A stretch of DNA of 64,000 nt from Streptomyces sp. NRRL F-5123 (GCF_000721495.1 NZ_JOHY01000029.1:14348-78347); one strand, 5' to 3'; shown: positions 17,355 to 27,339, numbered from the stretch's first letter. The notes: a model not told the origin generated them from the letters alone. A program made the numbers and translations.

Positions 17355-18317
17355 ATGACTACACCGCAGAAACCGATCGGCTCGGGCTTCGGCGCCCACA
17401 GCACCGCGGACGAGGTCCTGGACGGCATCGACCTGACCGGCAAGCTCGCCCTGGTCACCGGCGGCTACTCCGGTATCGGCCTGGAGACCACCCGCTCGCT
17501 CGTCAAGGCCGGCGCGAACGTCGTGGTGCCCGCGCGCCGTCCCGAGACCGCCCGCGAGGCGCTCGCCGGTCTGCCGGGCGTCGAGTTCGACGAGCTGGAC
17601 CTCGCCGACCTCGACAGCGTCCGCGCCTTCGCGGACCGCTTCCTGGCCACCGGACGCGACCTCGACATCGTCATCGACAGCGCCGGGATCATGGCCTGCC
17701 CGCAGACCCGGGTCGGCCCCGGCTGGGAGCTGCAGTTCGCCACCAACCACCTCGGCCACTTCGCCCTGGTCAACCGGCTGTGGCCGGCAATCGAGCGGGG
17801 CCGTGGCCGGGTCGTCTCGGTCTCCTCGGGCGGCCACCACAACTCGCCGATCCGCTGGGACGACCTGTGGTTCGAGCGCGGCTACGACAAGTGGCAGGCC
17901 TACGGGCAGTCCAAGACCGCCAACGTGCTCTTCGCCGTGCAGCTCGACGCGCTGGCCCGCGACCGCGGCGTGCGCGCCTTCGCCCTGCACCCCGGCGGCA
18001 TCCTCACCCCGCTCCAGCGGCACCTGGCGAAGTCCGAGATGATCGAGCGCGGCTGGATCGACGAGACCGGCAAGGTGCTCAACCCGGGCATGTTCAAGTC
18101 GCCGCAGGAGGGCGCGGCCACCCAGGTGTGGGCGGCGACGTCCCCGCAGCTCGACGGCCTCGGCGGGGTCTACCTGGAGGACTGCGACATCGCCGTGCCC
18201 GGCGAGGACGACGGCACCCGCGGCGGCGTACGCGACTACGCCGTCGACCCCGAGCAGGCCGCCCGGCTGTGGGCGCTGTCGGCCGAGCTGACCGGCGTGG
18301 ACGCCTTCGCCGCCTGA
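17355..18317 (+). CDS. Short-chain dehydrogenase/reductase
   Basis: 320 residues, Rossmann-fold NAD(P)(H) oxidoreductase. Cofactor motif TGGYSGIG (35-42), the catalytic Ser in VVSVSSGGHHN (about 156-162) and Tyr183/Lys187 of AYGQSKTANVLF are present. The NAG motif reads DSAG. Length and the NHLGHF / HPGG segments place it in the retinol dehydrogenase/WWOX-like group of SDRs. Substrate cannot be told from sequence. A perfect palindrome lies just upstream. Monocistronic. Confidence 0.88.
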   Translation: MTTPQKPIGSGFGAHSTADEVLDGIDLTGKLALVTGGYSGIGLETTRSLVKAGANVVVPARRPETAREALAGLPGVEFDELDLADLDSVRAFADRFLATGRDLDIVIDSAGIMACPQTRVGPGWELQFATNHLGHFALVNRLWPAIERGRGRVVSVSSGGHHNSPIRWDDLWFERGYDKWQAYGQSKTANVLFAVQLDALARDRGVRAFALHPGGILTPLQRHLAKSEMIERGWIDETGKVLNPGMFKSPQEGAATQVWAATSPQLDGLGGVYLEDCDIAVPGEDDGTRGGVRDYAVDPEQAARLWALSAELTGVDAFAA

Positions 18318-18400
18318 CGCACCCCGCCCCTGCCGCGCCGAACGGGTGAAGACCCGCCCGTCGGCCCGGCCGGTGGCGGGAGCGGGGGCCGGCGCGCTGG

Positions 18401-19363
18401 ATGCTGGGGCCGACAGACGTCCGCGCCGGGCCGCGGACCCGCCCGCCGCCCGGGCGGCGCCCCCCCCGCGCCGGGCCCCGACGCCACCGGAGGCCGACCC
18501 TGCTGGTGCTCTGCGTGCTCTTCGCGCTCATCGGGGCGGCCAGCAACGCCACCGGGACGGTCTTCCAGCGCAAGGCCGCGCTGGCGGTCCCGCCGGGGGA
18601 CGCGCTCAAGCCCCGGCTGATGATGGACCTGGTGCGCCAGCCGGTGTGGCTGCTGGGCATCGGCGGCGTGGTCGGCGCCGCGCTCTTCCAGGCGCTCGCC
18701 CTCGTCATGGGCCCGCTCGCGCTCGCGCAGCCGGTCTTCATCCTGGAACTGCCCTTCGCGCTGCTGATCGCGCTGCCCGTGCTGCACCGCACGCTGCCGA
18801 GGGCGGGCTGGGTCTCGGTGGCCTGCATGGTCGCCGGGCTCGTGATCGCGCTGGCGAGCGCGGCGCCGGACGGCGGGCATCCGCAGGCGTCGATGGCGCG
18901 CTGGATCCCGGCCCTGGCGCTGTGCCTCGCGGCGATCGGCTGCACGGTCGGGGCCGCGCGGCACCGGCGCTCGGGCGCGGGTCGTGCCGCCCTGCTCGGC
19001 TCCGCCGCCGCGGTCGGCAACGCGCTGACGGCGGCGCTCATGAAGTCGGCCGCCAACACCTTCTCCGACGACGGCTTCGGCGCGTTCCTGACGGCCTGGC
19101 AGACGTACGGTTTCGCGGTGTGCGGGGTGGCCGCGGTCTTCCTGCTGGAGAACGCGCTGCAGGCCGGCTCCATCGCCGCCTCGCAGCCCGCGCTGACGCT
19201 CGGCGACGCGACCGTCAGCCTGCTACTGGGGATCCTGGTCTACGCCGAGCACATCCGCACCGGCTGGTGGATCCTGCCCGAACTGGCCGGCGTCGCACTG
19301 GTCACGACCGGCACCCTGCACCTCTCCCGGGCGGTCCCGCTGACGGGCGAGCTCAACACTTGA
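18401..19363 (+). CDS. DMT-superfamily (EamA-like) membrane transporter
   Basis: Up to 320 residues with about nine hydrophobic segments (LLVLCVLFALIGAASNATGT, GVVGAALFQALALVMGPLAL, GDATVSLLLGILVYAEHI), in the layout of DMT-type exporters. The first ~33 residues from ATG 18401 are only Arg/Pro and unlike a membrane protein start. A GGAGG at 18489-18493 lies 12 nt before an in-frame GTG at 18506, which may be the true start. Substrate unknown. Converges on the alpha-mannosidase gene. Confidence 0.75.
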   Translation: MLGPTDVRAGPRTRPPPGRRPPRAGPRRHRRPTLLVLCVLFALIGAASNATGTVFQRKAALAVPPGDALKPRLMMDLVRQPVWLLGIGGVVGAALFQALALVMGPLALAQPVFILELPFALLIALPVLHRTLPRAGWVSVACMVAGLVIALASAAPDGGHPQASMARWIPALALCLAAIGCTVGAARHRRSGAGRAALLGSAAAVGNALTAALMKSAANTFSDDGFGAFLTAWQTYGFAVCGVAAVFLLENALQAGSIAASQPALTLGDATVSLLLGILVYAEHIRTGWWILPELAGVALVTTGTLHLSRAVPLTGELNT

Positions 19364-19439
19364 GCGATTCACAGCCGTGAACCCGGGATGCGTGGACGGG
19401 CCCCGATCTCAGCGGCTCGGTCAAGGGCCGGCTCCCACC

Positions 19440-19486
19440 GCCCGCGGGCGTCGCCGGGCCCCCTCCGCCCGGCGCCGCCCGCGGGC
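19440..19486. terminator. Bidirectional hairpin between convergent genes
   Basis: GCCCGCGGGCG (19440-19450) pairs perfectly with CGCCCGCGGGC (19476-19486), with an additional inner CCGGG/CCCGG stem. It sits between the transporter stop and the alpha-mannosidase stop. Confidence 0.5.
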
Positions 19487-19491
19487 CGGTC

Positions 19492-22400
19492 TCACGGCCG
19501 CCGCACCGCCAGGCGCAGCGTGAGGATCTGGAAGGGGCGCAGCCGCAGCCGGACCCCCGAACCCGCGACCTCGTGGCTGCCGTCGTCCGGCAGCGGCCGC
19601 TCCAGCAGATCGGTCACCACCGCGGAGCCGAGCGCGAAGGACGGCGTGAGCACCGCCGCCACCCGCCGGCCGCGCGCCTCGTAGAGCCGTACGACCACGT
19701 CGCCGGAACCGTCGTCGGCGAGCTTGACCGCGGAGACCACCACGCCCTCCTCGTCGAGGGCGACCAGCGGCGCCACCACCGCGCTGCCCGGCACCGCCCG
19801 CTCCGGCAGGTTCAGGTGGTAGCCCTCGCGTACCGCGTCGCCCGGCTCGACGCCCACCACCAGGGCGTACCGCAGCGTGTGGACGCCCTGGTCGGCGTCC
19901 GGGTCGGGGAAGCGGGCGGCGCGCAGCAGGGTGAGCCGCACCGTGGTGGTCGTGCCGCCGTCCGGGCGGACGTCACGGGTGATGTCGTGGCCGTACGTCG
20001 AGTCGTTGACCAGCGCCGCACCCCAGCCGGGCTCGCCGACGTGCAGGTAGCGGTGCGCGCACACCTCGAACTTCGCCGCGTCCCAGCTGGTGTTGGTGTG
20101 CGTGGGCCGCTCCACCTGCCCGAACGGGATCTCCGCGGTCGAGTGCGCGGCCCTCACGTCCAGCGGGAAGGCCGCCTTGAGCACCTTCTCCCGCTCCCGC
20201 CAGTCCACGACCGTCGCCACGTCCAGCCGCCGCGCGCCCCGCTCCAGCGTCAGCACCTGCTCGATCCGCGACGCGCCGAACGTGCGGACCACCCGCACCC
20301 CGCCGTCCACCGCCGCGACCTCGTCGGCCTCGGTGAGGTCGCGCACGGTGTTGCGGTAGAAGGCGTCCAGATCCCAGGCGTCCCACCGGTTGGGGAAGTC
20401 CTGGTGCAGCTGCAGCAGGTTGGCCGGGGAGCCCGGGGCCAGCGCCTCGCGGCCGGCCGCGATGTCGTGGACCGAGGTGACCAGGCCGCGCGCGTCGACC
20501 GCGACCCGGATCAGGCCGTTGTCCAGGACGAAGCCGTCGCCGTCCGCGACCGGCGGGGTGCGGCCGGGCGGCGCGGACCGCGGCGCCGCGCCGAGCGCGG
20601 GGACGCCGCCGCGGGCGTGCGGGGCGGCGTTGAAGACGACCTCGCCCCCCTCGTCGGGCCCGGCCAGCGCGCCCAGCGCCCGTCCGACGATCTCCTCCAG
20701 CGCGGCCGCGAGCTCCCGGTGCGTCTGCTCGGCCTCCCGGTGCACCCAGGCGATCGACGTGCCCGGCAGGATGTCGTGGAACTGGTGCAGCAGCAGCGTC
20801 TTCCACAGCCCGTCCAGCTCCCGGTACGGGTACGGGGCCCCGGTGCGCACCGCGGCCGTCGCCGCCCACAGCTCCGCCTCGCGCAGCAGGTGCTCGCCCC
20901 GGCGGTTGCCCTGCTTGGTGGCGAGCTGGCTGGTCAGCGTGCCGCGGTGGAACTCCAGGTACAGCTCGCCCACCCACACGGGGGCGTCGGTGTGCTCGGC
21001 GAACGCCTTCGCGAAGAATTCCGCGGGCGCCTCGACCGCCACCCGCGGCGAGCCCTCCAGGTCCGCCAGCCGGTCGGCGCGCGCCATCATCTCCCGGGTC
21101 GGCCCGCCACCGCCGTCCCCGTAGCCGAACGGCACCAGCGACCGGTCGGTGCACGCCTTCTCCCGGAAGTTCCGCTCGCTGCGCGCCACTTCGGCGCCCG
21201 ACAGGTCGCTGTTGTAGGTGTCGACGGGCGGGAAGTGGCTGAAGATCCGGGTGCCGTCGATGCCCTCCCACCAGAAGGTGTGGTGCGGGAAGACGTTGGT
21301 GGTGTTCCAGGAGATCTTCTGGGTCAGGAACCAGCGCACCCCGGCGAGCTTCATCAGCTGCGGCAGCGCCGCGTTGTAGCCGAAGGTGTCCGGCAGCCAC
21401 ATCTCCTCCGTCTCGACGCCGAACTCCTCCAGGTAGAAGCGTTTGCCGTGGACGAACTGCCGCACCAGCGACTCGCCGCCGGTGATGTTGGTGTCCGGCT
21501 CCACCCACAGGCTGCCGACCGGCAGGAACTGCCCGGACTTCGCCTTCTCCACCGCCCGCGCGAAGACGTCGGGACGGTGCTCCTTGAGCCATGCGAGCTG
21601 CTGCGCCTGCGACATCACGAAGCGGAAGCCGGGGTGGTCGTCCATCAGCTGCGTGACGTTGGAGACCGTACGGGCCACCTTGCGCACCGTCTCGCGCAGC
21701 GGCCACAGCCACGCGGAGTCGATGTGGCTGTGCCCGACCGCCGAGATGCGGTGCGCGGCCGGGCCCGCGGGCGACGCCAGTGCCGGGGCCAGCACCGCAC
21801 GCGCCGCGGCCGCCGTGCCGGAGACGTCCTGGAGGTCGACCGCGTCCAGCGCCCGCTCGATCGTGCGCAGCAGCTGCCAGCGCCGGGTCGCCTGCTCCGG
21901 CAGCTCCGCCGCGAGCTGGCCGAGCACCTCCAGGTCGTGGACCAGCTCGAACACCCCGCGGTCGAAGACCGCCAGATCCGCCCGGCGCAGCTGGTAGAGC
22001 GGCTCGCCGGCCGGGCCCTCCGCGCCGGTCAGCCACGGCGCCCGTGCGCCGGCCTGCGTCGGGTGGAAGGTCAGCAGCTCCGGCCCGGACTGCATCACCA
22101 GCGGGTTGGCGGCGGCCTCGATGTAGTACGCCACCTGCTCGCCGCCCACCGCGGCCGCCGCGACCGGGACATGGCTGTTGCGCGGGTTGAGAGCCTTGAC
22201 CGCGGTGCCGTCCGCGCGGTGGACCAGGCCCTCGGCGGAGAAGCCCGGGTCGGTGAAGCCGAAGCCCAGGTCGACCACCGCCTCCACCGGCAGCCCCGCC
22301 CACTCCTGCGGGATCCGGCCGCTGACGCGGAACCAGCTGGTCGACCAGGCGGGCCCCCAGCGGTCGCCGACCCGCGCGGGCGCGTAGTCGGCGGCGAGGC

Positions 22401-22542
22401 CCTCGGCGACCGTGACCGGTTCGCCGGGTACGTGCCACACCTCGACGTCCAGCGGCACGCACCGGGCGTGCACCGCGGGCCGCAGCCGCTGGCTCAGCAC
22501 GCGGTCGAGCCGCTGCTCGATGATGGTGGGGTCGGTGTGCAT
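19492..22542 (-). CDS. Alpha-mannosidase, glycoside hydrolase family 38
   Basis: 1016 residues, full length for bacterial GH38. Cytoplasmic (no signal sequence), it hydrolyses alpha-mannosides. Zinc/active-site motifs: HSHIDSAWLWPLRETVRK, the nucleophile region WLPDTFGYNAALPQLMK, and FLTQKISWNTTNVFPHHTFWWEGIDG. GGAAGG precedes the ATG by 9 nt. Followed upstream by a two-permease plus binding-protein ABC importer and a divergent ROK regulator, so it probably degrades an imported mannoside or mannose-containing oligosaccharide. The ~85 bp gap to the permease suggests the same transcript. Confidence 0.92.
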   Translation of the reverse strand: MHTDPTIIEQRLDRVLSQRLRPAVHARCVPLDVEVWHVPGEPVTVAEGLAADYAPARVGDRWGPAWSTSWFRVSGRIPQEWAGLPVEAVVDLGFGFTDPGFSAEGLVHRADGTAVKALNPRNSHVPVAAAAVGGEQVAYYIEAAANPLVMQSGPELLTFHPTQAGARAPWLTGAEGPAGEPLYQLRRADLAVFDRGVFELVHDLEVLGQLAAELPEQATRRWQLLRTIERALDAVDLQDVSGTAAAARAVLAPALASPAGPAAHRISAVGHSHIDSAWLWPLRETVRKVARTVSNVTQLMDDHPGFRFVMSQAQQLAWLKEHRPDVFARAVEKAKSGQFLPVGSLWVEPDTNITGGESLVRQFVHGKRFYLEEFGVETEEMWLPDTFGYNAALPQLMKLAGVRWFLTQKISWNTTNVFPHHTFWWEGIDGTRIFSHFPPVDTYNSDLSGAEVARSERNFREKACTDRSLVPFGYGDGGGGPTREMMARADRLADLEGSPRVAVEAPAEFFAKAFAEHTDAPVWVGELYLEFHRGTLTSQLATKQGNRRGEHLLREAELWAATAAVRTGAPYPYRELDGLWKTLLLHQFHDILPGTSIAWVHREAEQTHRELAAALEEIVGRALGALAGPDEGGEVVFNAAPHARGGVPALGAAPRSAPPGRTPPVADGDGFVLDNGLIRVAVDARGLVTSVHDIAAGREALAPGSPANLLQLHQDFPNRWDAWDLDAFYRNTVRDLTEADEVAAVDGGVRVVRTFGASRIEQVLTLERGARRLDVATVVDWREREKVLKAAFPLDVRAAHSTAEIPFGQVERPTHTNTSWDAAKFEVCAHRYLHVGEPGWGAALVNDSTYGHDITRDVRPDGGTTTTVRLTLLRAARFPDPDADQGVHTLRYALVVGVEPGDAVREGYHLNLPERAVPGSAVVAPLVALDEEGVVVSAVKLADDGSGDVVVRLYEARGRRVAAVLTPSFALGSAVVTDLLERPLPDDGSHEVAGSGVRLRLRPFQILTLRLAVRRP

Positions 22543-22626
22543 GGCGGAGCCTTCCCGTGCGTCGGGCGAGTCGGAGGTCGTACGGGCAGGTGCGTCCGGC
22601 CGGCAGAGCAGGCGGCGATCGCCGGG

Positions 22627-23523
22627 TCAGCCCTTGAGGGCGCCGCCCAGGGCGAAGCCGCCGCCGAGCTTGCGGGCCAGGACGAGGTAGAGCATCACGA
22701 CGGGGACCGAGTAGACGATGGAGAATGCGGACAGCTGGCCGTACTGCGTCTGATCGTGCGCGCTGAGGAAGGTGAAGACGCTCACCGACGCGGGCAGCTT
22801 CTCCGGGGAGAGCAGCAGGATGAAGGGGACGAAGAAGTTGCCCCACATCCCGATGAAGGTGAAGATCGTCACCACGATCACGCCGGGCCACATGAGCGGC
22901 AGCACGATCCGCCACAGCACCTGGAGGGTGCCCGCCCCGTCGATGCGGGCGGCCTCCTCCAGCACCAGCGGTACGCCGTCCATGAAGTTCTTCATCAGCC
23001 AGATCCCGAACGGCAGCGCCGCCGAGGCCAGGAAGAGCGTCGTGCCCGGCATCGAGTCGATCAGGTTCACCTGCACGAACATGCTGTAGACCGGGATCAT
23101 CACCGCGGTGATCGGCAGCCCGGTGCTGAAGAGGACGGTGTAGAGGAAGGGCCGCCGCATCCGCGACCGGTAGCGCGACAGCGGGTAGGCCGCCAGCACC
23201 GAGCACACCACGCACAGCACGGTGCCGCCGCCGCACAGCAGCAGGCCGTTGAGCATCGGCCGGTAGGTGATGTCGTTGTCCAGGATCCGGCGGAAGTTCT
23301 CCCCGGTGGGCGACGGCACCGACAGCCGGAAGTCGGCGTGCGCGTCGACCGACGCCAGCAGCATCCACAGCAGCGGCACCAGGTAGAGTGCCGAGAAGGC
23401 CAGCAGTCCCGCGTCGACGGCGGCCCGGCCGGTGAGCCGGCGCCGCCGGCGGGTGCGCTCCGCCGCGCGGCGTCCGGCGTCCGGCCGGACCCGTACCGCC
23501 CGCAGGTGTTCGGTGGCCGCCAT
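22627..23523 (-). CDS. ABC sugar transporter permease (MalG type)
   Basis: 298 residues. Arg-rich cytoplasmic N-terminus, first helix near residue 35 (GLLAFSALYLVPLLWMLL), EAA loop LEEAARIDGAGTLQVLWRIV, and a C-terminal GGGFALGGALKG typical of the family. Start ATG overlaps the stop of the upstream permease (TGATG). Part of the mannoside importer. Confidence 0.87.
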   Translation of the reverse strand: MAATEHLRAVRVRPDAGRRAAERTRRRRRLTGRAAVDAGLLAFSALYLVPLLWMLLASVDAHADFRLSVPSPTGENFRRILDNDITYRPMLNGLLLCGGGTVLCVVCSVLAAYPLSRYRSRMRRPFLYTVLFSTGLPITAVMIPVYSMFVQVNLIDSMPGTTLFLASAALPFGIWLMKNFMDGVPLVLEEAARIDGAGTLQVLWRIVLPLMWPGVIVVTIFTFIGMWGNFFVPFILLLSPEKLPASVSVFTFLSAHDQTQYGQLSAFSIVYSVPVVMLYLVLARKLGGGFALGGALKG

Positions 23524-24434
23524 CAGTCCTCCTCGACCTTCAGCATGCGGATGTAGACCACCGAGAACAGCGCCCCCACCGCCAGCAGCACCAGCGCGAC
23601 CGCGGTGCCGTAGCCGATCAGGCTGCTGGTGAAGGCCTGCTGGTACATGAACACCGGGAGCGTCTCGGCCTTGTTGCCCGGGCCGCCGCGGGTCATGGTC
23701 CAGATGAGCCCGAAGACCGAGAGGGTCTGCAGGGTGATCAGCATCAGGTTGGTCGTCACCGAGCGGCGGATCACCGGCAGCGTCACCCGCCACAGCCGCT
23801 GCCAGGGCCCGGCCCCGTCCACCTCGGCCGCCTCGACCAGCTCCTGCGGAACGTCGTCGAGCGCTGCCGAGTACACCAGCAGGGAGAAGGCGGTGCCGCG
23901 CCAGACGTTGGCCAGGCACACCGCCAGGATCGGCAGCGTGTACAGCCAGTTCTGCCGCGGCAGTCCGAGGCCGTGCAGGATCGCGTTGAGCGAGCCCTGC
24001 TGGAAGAAGAACGCGTACATCAGATAGCCCGCCACCACCTCCGGCAGCACCCACGCGGAGATCACCACCGTGCCGGTGATCGCCCGCACCGGCCGTGAGG
24101 CCTTCCGCATCAGGACCGCCAGCGCCAGCCCCAGGGTGTTCTGCCCGACGACGGCCGAGCCGATCACGAAGACCAGCGTCAGCCGCACGGCGTTGGTGAA
24201 GTCCGAGTCGTGGAAGGCGCGGCTGAAGTTGTCCAAGCCGATGAAGTGGGTGCCCGAGGAGCCGGTCAGCTGCATGTCGGTGAAGGCGTAGTAGACGCAG
24301 TACGCGACCGGTCCGGCCATGAACACCGCGAGCAGCACCAGCGCGGGCAGCAGCGGCATGCCGCGCAGCAGGCCGGACACCGCCCGGCCGCGACGCGGCC
24401 GGGCGGCGGGGGCCGTGGTGGCGGTGGCGGTCAC
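23523..24434 (-). CDS. ABC sugar transporter permease (MalF type)
   Basis: 303 residues from the GTG that overlaps the stop of the binding-protein gene (GTGA). Six membrane segments and the EAA motif VEAAEVDGAGPWQRLWRVTL. MTRGGPGNKAETLPVFMY near the C-terminus is the usual MalF-type segment. Works with the next permease and the lipoprotein; the ATPase is not encoded here. Confidence 0.87.
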   Translation of the reverse strand: MTATATTAPAARPRRGRAVSGLLRGMPLLPALVLLAVFMAGPVAYCVYYAFTDMQLTGSSGTHFIGLDNFSRAFHDSDFTNAVRLTLVFVIGSAVVGQNTLGLALAVLMRKASRPVRAITGTVVISAWVLPEVVAGYLMYAFFFQQGSLNAILHGLGLPRQNWLYTLPILAVCLANVWRGTAFSLLVYSAALDDVPQELVEAAEVDGAGPWQRLWRVTLPVIRRSVTTNLMLITLQTLSVFGLIWTMTRGGPGNKAETLPVFMYQQAFTSSLIGYGTAVALVLLAVGALFSVVYIRMLKVEED

Positions 24435-25810
24435 TGCGCGCCCTGGACGGTCTTGTCGCCGCCGACCGCGGTCCTCACGTCGCTGTCGTAGGTGGACGCG
24501 GCCTTGCCGACCGAGGCCTGGCCGGTCGTCACCGACTCCATGGCCTTCTGGATCGCGCTGGAGACCTGGGTGTACGCGGGCACCCCGGGCCGGTAGTACG
24601 TGTCGGGGACCAGCGAGGTGAAGAACCCGTTGGTGGGCAGCGCCTTGAGGTACTCCGGGTCGGAGGCGACGTCGGTGCGCACCGCGATGGTGGCGTTGAC
24701 GCTGTTCCACCGAGCCGAGTTGGCCCTGCTCTCCAGGAACTGCGTGAACTTCCACGCCAGATCGGGGTTCTTGGCCTTCGCCGGGATCGACCAGGCCCAG
24801 CCGCCGGACATGCTGACCTTGCCGCTGCCCTGGCCGTTCTGCGTCGGCATGTAGGCCATGCCCATCGTGCTCTGCCACTGAGGCCACGGCTTGGGGCCGG
24901 TGCGGATCCAGCTGTTGGGCATCCACGAGCCGTCGAGGTCGATCGCGAGCTTGCCCGACGGGATCATCTCGGTGCCCACCGCCGCCTGGATGTTGGCGCC
25001 CAGCGCCTGCTGCGGGGAGGGGCCGAGGCCCTCGCCGTACACGGTGTGCAGGAAGTCCAGCGCGTCCGTGAAGCCCTTGCTGCCGACCACCCACTTGCCC
25101 TGCTTGCTGTCGTACAGCGCGTCGTCGGCCGCCGGGGTGCCGTACAGCAGCATCTCGAAGCCCTGCATCGACGATGCCTCGCCCGCCGCGACACCGGTGT
25201 AGACGTTCAGCGGTGTCACGCCGGGCAGCGCGGACTTGACGGTACGGGCGGCCGTCAGCACGTCCGCCCAGGTCTTGGGCTGCCACGGCACGGGGATGCC
25301 GGCCTGGGCGAAGAGCTGCTTGTTGTACCAGAGGCCGCGGGTGTCGGTGTTGTCCGGCACCCCGTAGGTCTTGCCGTCCGAGAACTTCATCGCGGCCTTC
25401 GCGGGGGCGGCGAAGGCGCTCCAGTCCTGCCAGGTCTTCAGATAGTCGTCCAGCGGCCGCAGATAGCCGCTCGCCACGTCGGAGTTGATCGTCGCGGTGT
25501 CCTCGTAGACCAGGTCGGGCGCCGTCGCGGGGGAGCGCATCATCAGCTGGATCTTGGTGTAGTAGTCGTTCTCGCTCGCGGTCACCGGGACGAGCTTGAC
25601 GGTGGTGCCGGGGTTGGCCTTCTCGAACTGCTCGACCATCGGGCCCAGGAAGTCCGCCTGGATGTGGTTGCTGTTGTTGAGCTGCTGCTGGTAGACGACC
25701 TTGATCGTCTTTCCCGATGCCCCGGAGCCGGAGCCGCACCCTGACAACGTTGCCGCGCTCACGGTGGTGAGGACCGCGGCGGCAATCACCGCTCGACGTC
25801 TCGTTCGCAC
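24431..25810 (-). CDS. Sugar-binding lipoprotein of the mannoside importer
   Basis: 459 residues from GTG 25810, which has a GGAGG about 8 nt upstream. Signal with basic VRTRRRAV lead, hydrophobic core and lipobox LSGC near residue 24, then a Gly/Ser linker. The rest is a family 1 solute-binding protein (KTYGVPDNTDTRGLWYNKQL, PDLVYEDTATINSDV). First gene of the permease/mannosidase operon; transcribed away from the ROK regulator with an inverted repeat between. Confidence 0.87.
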   Translation of the reverse strand: MRTRRRAVIAAAVLTTVSAATLSGCGSGSGASGKTIKVVYQQQLNNSNHIQADFLGPMVEQFEKANPGTTVKLVPVTASENDYYTKIQLMMRSPATAPDLVYEDTATINSDVASGYLRPLDDYLKTWQDWSAFAAPAKAAMKFSDGKTYGVPDNTDTRGLWYNKQLFAQAGIPVPWQPKTWADVLTAARTVKSALPGVTPLNVYTGVAAGEASSMQGFEMLLYGTPAADDALYDSKQGKWVVGSKGFTDALDFLHTVYGEGLGPSPQQALGANIQAAVGTEMIPSGKLAIDLDGSWMPNSWIRTGPKPWPQWQSTMGMAYMPTQNGQGSGKVSMSGGWAWSIPAKAKNPDLAWKFTQFLESRANSARWNSVNATIAVRTDVASDPEYLKALPTNGFFTSLVPDTYYRPGVPAYTQVSSAIQKAMESVTTGQASVGKAASTYDSDVRTAVGGDKTVQGAQ

Positions 25811-25930
25811 GCTTGACCTCCGGTGAAGGGCCAGATTCGGTCCGCGGCGCGGCGGACCGCACCGGGGGCCGCCCGGTCGGGCCCGCCCCCGATCAGCAGG
25901 GCGCACAGCCCTGGCATGACGGCGAAGCTA

Positions 25931-25943
25931 AATCCAATGGATT
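25931..25943. promoter_or_regulatory. Inverted repeat AATCCA-A-TGGATT, candidate ROK operator
   Basis: A perfect 6-bp inverted repeat around one central base in the 221-bp divergent region between the binding-protein gene and the ROK regulator. The surrounding ~40 bp are markedly AT-rich for this genome, as expected of a promoter. Likely repressor site controlling both directions. Confidence 0.55.
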
Positions 25944-26031
25944 GAGTAAGTCAACGGATCCGGCAGGTAAACTTCGCCCGCGACCGCCCCGGGGAAGGCG
26001 GCGCCGGGGGCGTGCAGAAAGGCGGGGAGCA

Positions 26032-27264
26032 GTGACACAGGGGACGAATCTTCCGCGGGTCGGCGGCTACAACCAGGCCGTGGTGCTCGACGCGATCCGC
26101 ACCGCGGGGCCCGTCAGCCGCGTCGAACTCGCCCCGCTCACCGGCCTGACCAGCCAGACCGTCTCCAACGTGGTGCGCCGGCTGCTCGACGCCGGGCTCG
26201 TCTCCGAGTCCGGCCACGCCCCCTCCAGCGGCGGCAAGCGCCGCACCCTGCTGTCGCCGCGGCCCGACGGGGCGTACGCGGTCGGCGTGCAGCTCGACCC
26301 GGACGCCGCGGTGGTCGTCGTCGTCGACCTCGCCGGGGAGGTCCTCGCCAACCGCCGGGTGAGTCTGCCCGACGGGGCCGCCCCGGAGGAGGTCGTGCCG
26401 CGGGTCGCCGCCGCCGCCCGCCGGCTCACCGCCAAGGCGCAGGTCGACCCGGCGCGGCTGCTCGGCACCGGCATCGCCGCGCCCGGCCCGATCGACGGCC
26501 CCGCCGGAGCCGTCGTCTCCCCGCCCAACTTCACCGGCTGGGGCCGGGTGCCGCTGCGGGCGATGTTCGAGGACGCCACCGGCATGCCCGTCGCCATGGA
26601 CAACGACGCCACGGCCGCGGCCATAGGGGAGCGCTGGATAGGCGGGCGCAAGCGCGCCGGGAGCTTCCTGTTCATCTACCTCGGCACCGGGGTCGGTGCC
26701 GGGATCGTCCTCAACAACACCGTGCTGCACGGCGACTCCGGCAACGCGGGGGAGTTCGGCCACATCGCCATCGCCGCGGACGGGCTGTCCTGCGACTGCG
26801 GCGGCAGCAACTGCGTCGGCCCGTACGTCAGCCCCGCCGGCGTCATCGGCGACCTCGTGCAGCGGCACGGGGCGCAGGCGGCCGCACGGATCGGCGTCAC
26901 CGGCGCGGCGGCCGCGGTGCACCGCGACTGGAAGCTGCTGCGGCAGGCGGCGCGGGCCGCCGACCCCGCGGCCCTCGACGCCGTGCGCCGCGCCGGGCGC
27001 CGCTTCGGGCAGGCCGCGCGGGGGGCGGTCGCGCTGCTCGACGTCTCGCGCGTCGTGCTGGGCGGGGAGTCGATCCGCGGGATCGAGCACATCCTCTGCG
27101 AGGAGATCGACGCGGCCGTGAACGCGACGTCCGTCGCGCGGGTGATCCGGCGGATCGAGGTCGAGAAGAGCGTGATCGGCGACGCGGTGGGGGCGGTGGG
27201 AGCGGCGTCGCTCATCCTGCACGGGAACTATGCGCCGGGGTGGGGCATGCTCACGCGGCCGTAG
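26032..27264 (+). CDS. ROK-family transcriptional repressor (NagC/XylR type)
   Basis: 410 residues from GTG 26032 (GGGGAGC upstream). An N-terminal winged HTH (GPVSRVELAPLTGLTSQTVS, about residues 24-43) is followed by a ROK sugar-kinase-like domain: DNDATAAAIGERWIGG, LGTGVGAGIVLNN, and the zinc site GEFGHIAIAADGLSCDCGGS NCVG with three of the usual Cys. Probably senses the imported sugar and represses the divergent mannosidase operon. Effector unknown. Confidence 0.87.
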   Translation: MTQGTNLPRVGGYNQAVVLDAIRTAGPVSRVELAPLTGLTSQTVSNVVRRLLDAGLVSESGHAPSSGGKRRTLLSPRPDGAYAVGVQLDPDAAVVVVVDLAGEVLANRRVSLPDGAAPEEVVPRVAAAARRLTAKAQVDPARLLGTGIAAPGPIDGPAGAVVSPPNFTGWGRVPLRAMFEDATGMPVAMDNDATAAAIGERWIGGRKRAGSFLFIYLGTGVGAGIVLNNTVLHGDSGNAGEFGHIAIAADGLSCDCGGSNCVGPYVSPAGVIGDLVQRHGAQAAARIGVTGAAAAVHRDWKLLRQAARAADPAALDAVRRAGRRFGQAARGAVALLDVSRVVLGGESIRGIEHILCEEIDAAVNATSVARVIRRIEVEKSVIGDAVGAVGAASLILHGNYAPGWGMLTRP

Positions 27265-27339
27265 GCCGGGGGAGGCGGGGGTCGCCCCTGCGCGGCGCGG
27301 GCGGCGGTTGGCCGCGGGACCGTTCCCCGGTGGGGGGTC

